From: Bacillota bacterium
Lineage (GTDB): Bacteria; Bacillota_I; Bacilli_A; Erysipelotrichales; Erysipelotrichaceae
Direction of reading: 5' to 3'
DNA: 64,000 nt
Assembly (NCBI GenBank): GCA_023388535.1
Contig: JAEWFZ010000014.1
Span: forward strand, 1-64,000
This document shows, piece by piece, positions 60,523 through 64,000 of the stretch (position 1 is its first letter; every line of letters starts with the position of its first letter). The translations under genes and the position numbers were made by a program. A model generated the notes under the pieces. That model did no database searches and had not been told where the DNA came from. It saw only the letters and a list, made by a program, of their open reading frames with translations.

Positions 60523-61533
60523 TTAATCAATATCAAATAATTTTTGTCGATAATTTACCTTTAAATGCTGGTAAGCTTTTTCGGTCACTACCCTACCTCG
60601 TGGTGTTCGATTGATGAATCCAATTTGTAATAGATAAGGTTCGTAAACATCTTCTAAGGTCATCGGTTCTTCAGAAATTGAAGCCGCTAAAGCATCTAGC
60701 CCAACTGGACCGCCTTTAAAGCGTTCAACAATACCTAGAAGATATCGTAAATCGACTTCGTCCAAGCCAAGATGATCGACCTTTAACTGATTGAGGGCGT
60801 GATGGGTAATATCGACATTGATGTAATTATCGTTTTGAACTTGCGCAAAATCGCGTACCCGACGCAATAATCGATTAGCAATTCGAGGTGTACCACGAGA
60901 GCGCTTCGCTAATTCGACGACCGCCGCTTCATCAATTTCAACTTCTAAAACCTTAGAAGAACGACGAACGATTTGCTCAAGTTGTTGGTTGCTATAGTAG
61001 TCCAGCTTGCTGACAATACCAAAGCGATCGCGTAATGGCGCGCTTAAATCGCCAGCTCGCGTCGTTGCTCCAACCAAGGTAAATGGTGGTAAATCTAAAC
61101 GAATCGAACGACTGGTTTGATCTTTACCAACAATCACATCCATCGCATAGTCTTCCATGGCCGAATATAAAACTTCTTCGACAACTTTTGGGATTCGATG
61201 AATTTCATCGATGAACAAGATATCGCCCGCTTCTAACGAAGAAAGTAGAGAAGCTAAATCGCCTGTGCGCTCAATGCTGGGACCGGAAGCGGTTTTGATA
61301 TTCGTTTTCATCTCATTAGCCAGTATATAAGCTAGCGTGGTCTTTCCCAGTCCCGGTGGACCATATAAAAGCACATGATCTAAAGCTTCATGACGACCGA
61401 TGGCCGCTTGCATAAAAATAAGCAGATTCGATTTTAAATCATCTTGTCCGATATAGTCAACCATGTATTGTGGTCTTAATGATATTTCAAATTGATCCGC
61501 GTGTTGTGGATCACCACTCATTAACCTACTCAA
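60523..61533 (-). CDS. ruvB: Holliday junction branch-migration ATPase RuvB
   Basis: The 336-aa AAA+ motor has Walker A GPPGLGKTT (58-66), Walker B ILFIDEIHR, sensor GATTRAG and a C-terminal winged helix (FINRTPRGRVVTEKA). It pumps DNA through the RuvA-bound junction. It overlaps ruvA by 4 bp. Confidence 0.97.
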   Translation of the reverse strand: MSRLMSGDPQHADQFEISLRPQYMVDYIGQDDLKSNLLIFMQAAIGRHEALDHVLLYGPPGLGKTTLAYILANEMKTNIKTASGPSIERTGDLASLLSSLEAGDILFIDEIHRIPKVVEEVLYSAMEDYAMDVIVGKDQTSRSIRLDLPPFTLVGATTRAGDLSAPLRDRFGIVSKLDYYSNQQLEQIVRRSSKVLEVEIDEAAVVELAKRSRGTPRIANRLLRRVRDFAQVQNDNYINVDITHHALNQLKVDHLGLDEVDLRYLLGIVERFKGGPVGLDALAASISEEPMTLEDVYEPYLLQIGFINRTPRGRVVTEKAYQHLKVNYRQKLFDID

Positions 61534-62117
61534 TTTTTTCTCCTTTGATTTAATAATAGCTGCAGACCTATGCGCATTAATTCATCGACGGTTTCTTCTT
61601 CATGTTCGCTTAGTTGAGCCTTAATCGCATTGATTTCCGCTGGACGATAGCCGAGATTTTTTAAGCCTTCTAAAGCATCCATAATATTTTGGTTCGCGAC
61701 AGATATAGGGGTTGACTCGACTTGTTCAATCAGTCTGCCCTTTAGATCTAAGACGATTTGAGAAGCCGTTTTAGGACCGATGCCAGGTAAGCTTTTTAGA
61801 TAGCTTACATTTCCTTCCGCTATCGCTTTGATTAAACGCTCCGCGTTGGATTGTCTAAAAATATTTAAAGCAATTTTAGGGCCAATTCCTTTAACTGATA
61901 TTAGTTTTAAAAAGACATCTTTATCTTTCGGCGTCAAAAAACCATATAGACTTATTTCATCTTCGCGTACATGAAGATAAGTAAAGATGGTTACTTCTTG
62001 GTTTAAGGTCAGCTTGTCTTGCTGGCTAAATCCCATTTGGTAACCAATACCATTTACTTCTATAACAATATATTCGGCATTGCGTTCAACGCAAATACCT
62101 TTTAGAAACGCTATCAT
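61530..62117 (-). CDS. ruvA: Holliday junction protein RuvA
   Basis: The 195-aa protein has an N-terminal OB domain (GICVERNAEYIVIEVNGIGYQ), tandem HhH motifs (VKGIGPKIALNIF, LPGIGPKTASQIV) and a C-terminal RuvB-binding domain (ALEGLKNLGYRPAEI). It recognises four-way junctions. Confidence 0.96.
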   Translation of the reverse strand: MIAFLKGICVERNAEYIVIEVNGIGYQMGFSQQDKLTLNQEVTIFTYLHVREDEISLYGFLTPKDKDVFLKLISVKGIGPKIALNIFRQSNAERLIKAIAEGNVSYLKSLPGIGPKTASQIVLDLKGRLIEQVESTPISVANQNIMDALEGLKNLGYRPAEINAIKAQLSEHEEETVDELMRIGLQLLLNQRRKN

Positions 62118-62168
62118 TAAATCACCGTTCTAATTATAACATAGACCAGTAGGCCAAAAGGTCCTAGA

Positions 62169-63443
62169 TTAATCGATAAATTCAAATTGGATATTATCAA
62201 AAATTACCGTATCGCCATCTTCAACGCCTTGTTCACGTAAAAACTCATCGACCCCCATGCGTCTAAATAATTGGGAAAGACGCATCACATCATAATCGGT
62301 CTCAACCGAATAGCGAGCCATTTGTTGTGATACTTTCAATGAGCTAAATTGCCATACGCCAGGTTCTAGATTTTCAAGCTCAAAATCCGAACTTTCTGGT
62401 TCGTATTTAAAGAGAACCACTTCTTCCTCTGGCGTCGATTCCACGACAAAGGTCTCTTTATCAATGGTTTCAAGAATATCTGCGATGGCGTAAAGTAAGG
62501 GTTGAAGCCCTTCATTAATCAGTGTAATCGCCTCAAAAACCGGATAGTCTGGAAACTCTTCTTTGAATTGAGCTACTTTCGCTTCGGCCCCATCCATATC
62601 CATTTTATTAGCCACTACCAGCATCGGACGTTCCATTAAACGTAACTGGTATTCACTTAGTTCGTTTTGAATGATTCTAAAATCTTCACAAGGATCATCA
62701 TGACCCATATCTAAGACATGAACCAAGACTCGGCAACGTTCGATATGACGTAAAAATTGAAAGCCTAAACCTTTACCCAAGGAAGCATTCTCTATAAGTC
62801 CTGGTAAATCGGCCATGACAAACGAACGGCCATCACCTACATCAACAACCCCAAGTTGTGGGATTAAAGTGGTGAATTCATATTCGGCAATTTCTGGTTT
62901 AGCCTTTGAAACCACCGATAATAAAGTTGATTTACCCACTGATGGCAAGCCGACTAAGCCAACATCGGCTAAAAGTTTTAGTTCGACGACAATATCTAAG
63001 GCTTCGCCTAAATCCCCTTTTTGAGCGTATTCAGGAGCCGGATTACGGGAACTTGCGAAATGAAAGTTACCTAAACCACCCTTTCCCCCTTTAGCAATTA
63101 TCGCTCTTTGACCAACATGCACTAAATCAGCGAGGACACGATCGTTTTTAGCGTCTTTTACCAAAGTGCCTAAGGGTACTTTAATAACTAAATCATCGCC
63201 ATTAGCACCATGCATCTTTTTCGGTTTTCCGTTTTCGCCAGACTTGGCTTTGAGATGATGTTGATAGCGTAAATCCAGTAAGGTTTGTTTATTGGTATCG
63301 ACTTCAAAGATTACATCGCCCCCCTTACCACCATCGCCTCCGGCTGGTCCACCTAACGGCACATATTTTTCACGACGAAAAGCAACGATGCCATTACCGC
63401 CATCGCCAGCTTTCGTAAATAGTTTTACTTTATCAACAAACAT
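62169..63443 (-). CDS. obgE: GTPase Obg (CgtA)
   Basis: The 424-aa protein has the Gly-rich Obg fold (KAGDGGNGIVAFRREKYVP), the G domain with GLPSVGKST, DLPGLIENA and NKMD, and a C-terminal OCT domain (about 350-424) as in Bacillota. It acts in late 50S assembly and stress response. The start MFVDK is used because AAAGGGAGA lies 6 nt before it; the upstream ATG abuts the SD. It follows rpmA after a terminator. Confidence 0.96.
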   Translation of the reverse strand: MFVDKVKLFTKAGDGGNGIVAFRREKYVPLGGPAGGDGGKGGDVIFEVDTNKQTLLDLRYQHHLKAKSGENGKPKKMHGANGDDLVIKVPLGTLVKDAKNDRVLADLVHVGQRAIIAKGGKGGLGNFHFASSRNPAPEYAQKGDLGEALDIVVELKLLADVGLVGLPSVGKSTLLSVVSKAKPEIAEYEFTTLIPQLGVVDVGDGRSFVMADLPGLIENASLGKGLGFQFLRHIERCRVLVHVLDMGHDDPCEDFRIIQNELSEYQLRLMERPMLVVANKMDMDGAEAKVAQFKEEFPDYPVFEAITLINEGLQPLLYAIADILETIDKETFVVESTPEEEVVLFKYEPESSDFELENLEPGVWQFSSLKVSQQMARYSVETDYDVMRLSQLFRRMGVDEFLREQGVEDGDTVIFDNIQFEFID

Positions 63444-63458
63444 AGGCATTCTCCCTTT

Positions 63459-63487
63459 AAAAAAAATCTCCAATTTGGAGATTTTGT
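63459..63487 (-). terminator. Terminator between rpmA and obgE
   Basis: On the minus strand AAAATCTCC / GGAGATTTT, 5-nt loop, then four more T. The obgE SD comes directly after the T-run, so read-through would be needed for co-transcription. Confidence 0.75.
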
Positions 63488-63771
63488 TAGGCTACAGGAT
63501 AAACAGAAACTTGTTTACGGCTGCGTCCAAGACGTTCAAATTTTACAACGCCGTCGATGGTTGCAAACAACGTGTCGTCTCCACCTTTTCCAACGTTGTT
63601 CCCTGGATGAATTTTAGTACCACGTTGACGATAGAGAATAGACCCAGCGCTGACGACTTGACCGTCGGCGCGTTTTGCACCTAAACGTTTCGAATGTGAG
63701 TCACGACCGTTCTTAGTCGATCCAACTCCCTTCTTCGACGCGAATAATTGAATATTTAATGTGAATTTCAT
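63487..63771 (-). CDS. rpmA: 50S ribosomal protein bL27 with cleavable N-terminal extension
   Basis: The 94-aa protein starts MKFTLNIQLFASKKG. The segment LNIQLFA/SKKG matches the Firmicute bL27 motif cut by the protease Prp before incorporation. The rest (GSTKNGRDSHSKRLGAKR) is canonical. The ATG overlaps the prp stop (ATGA), the SD being AGGAGG. Confidence 0.97.
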   Translation of the reverse strand: MKFTLNIQLFASKKGVGSTKNGRDSHSKRLGAKRADGQVVSAGSILYRQRGTKIHPGNNVGKGGDDTLFATIDGVVKFERLGRSRKQVSVYPVA

Positions 63772-64000
63772 TGGTTATTCCTCCTAATAATTTGGACAAA
63801 ATCAGAATAGGATGCTTCCATCGTTTCTAATTGGGTAATAAATACCTGCATAACGACATTTAATTCTGGATTTTGTTGGTTGATTACAATCTCTATTAGT
63901 GGGTCGATATCATCGACTAAGGTTAATTTCACTGCTTTTGGAAAATATTGATCCAAAGCGTTTAACATCCCCGTCGCAATACTGGATACCCCAGCACAGA
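63768..64000 (-). CDS. prp: Ribosomal-processing cysteine protease Prp (5' part outside the window)
   Basis: The visible 76 residues start CAGVSSIATGMLNAL, aligning with the Prp active-site region where the catalytic Cys precedes A-x-V-S. The His-bearing N terminus lies beyond the window. Prp removes the bL27 extension encoded next door. The gene between rplU and rpmA is the family's standard place. An internal ATG 33 bp in would lose the Cys and is not the start. Confidence 0.88.
   Translation of the reverse strand, partial: CAGVSSIATGMLNALDQYFPKAVKLTLVDDIDPLIEIVINQQNPELNVVMQVFITQLETMEASYSDFVQIIRRNNQ

Noticed and set aside
63292..63684. 130-codon plus-strand frame over obgE/rpmA
   Set aside because: It lies antisense to two certain genes, is Pro/Ser-rich as expected for antisense of Gly-rich Obg, and has no SD.
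1..64000. tRNA, rRNA, CRISPR arrays, insertion sequences
   Set aside because: None was seen: no tRNA-like cloverleaf ends, no regularly spaced repeats, no transposase motifs.

Overview
The window is a chromosomal segment of an AT-rich, cell-walled, low-GC Gram-positive bacterium (Bacillota, class Bacilli in the broad sense). The evidence is Gram-positive PolC, a single-chain glycyl-tRNA synthetase, the dnaG-sigA-trmK, rimP-nusA-ylxR-ylxQ-infB-rbfA and yqhY-nusB-xseA-xseB-ispA-dxs-recN orders, a ComG pseudopilus operon, and peptidoglycan genes (murG, murB, divIB, a class B PBP). The standard code is used: TGA ends cdd, era and prp, and Trp is TGG. The long acidic NusA tail and the reduced gene clusters suggest a lineage near the Mollicutes/Erysipelotrichia side of the Bacilli, but the species cannot be named from the sequence.

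Layout. 1-2.5 kb: phoU facing an Na/Pi cotransporter. 2.6-10.6 kb: a plus-strand run ybeY-dgkA-cdd-era-recO-glyS-dnaG-sigA-trmK covering rRNA maturation, lipid recycling, replication priming and the housekeeping sigma factor. 10.5-13.9 kb: ispH and ispG (MEP isoprenoid pathway) on the minus strand around the helicase cshB. 14-16.9 kb: a PBP, L33 and a metallo-hydrolase. 16.9-20.7 kb: comGA-GG and efp, including a 35-codon pseudopilin. 20.8-25.7 kb: FMN riboswitch-ribU, a tail-anchored unknown, cmk-der, hup and a zinc protease. 25.7-37.7 kb: a minus-strand block deoB-xerD-dinB-recN-dxs-ispA-xseB-xseA-nusB-yqhY and ribF-truB. 37.7-40.3 kb: lysine riboswitch and amino-acid ABC transporter. 40.3-57.2 kb: minus-strand rbfA-infB-ylxQ-ylxR-nusA-rimP, polC-rnc, recG-fakA-yloU and divIB-murB-murG. 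57.3-60.3 kb: an HAD hydrolase and then the only accessory-looking patch (frameshifted lipoprotein, unknown mini-ORF, DUF952, GNAT). 60.5-64 kb: ruvB-ruvA and obgE-rpmA-prp, with prp running off the end.

No mobile element, CRISPR array, tRNA or rRNA was found, and no complete new defence or metabolic system is visible. The most interesting signals are small: a recN gene whose conserved N terminus begins at an AUA codon, an EF-P with Arg at the tip position that is Lys in Bacillus, a roughly 230-residue acidic NusA tail, a 35-aa ComGE-position pseudopilin, overlapping DnaA boxes upstream of yqhY-nusB, likely leaderless promoters at recG and the HAD gene, and a cassette-like DUF952/GNAT pair with duplicated leaders. 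Start sites were re-chosen wherever a Shine-Dalgarno (SD) or family alignment argued against the longest frame.
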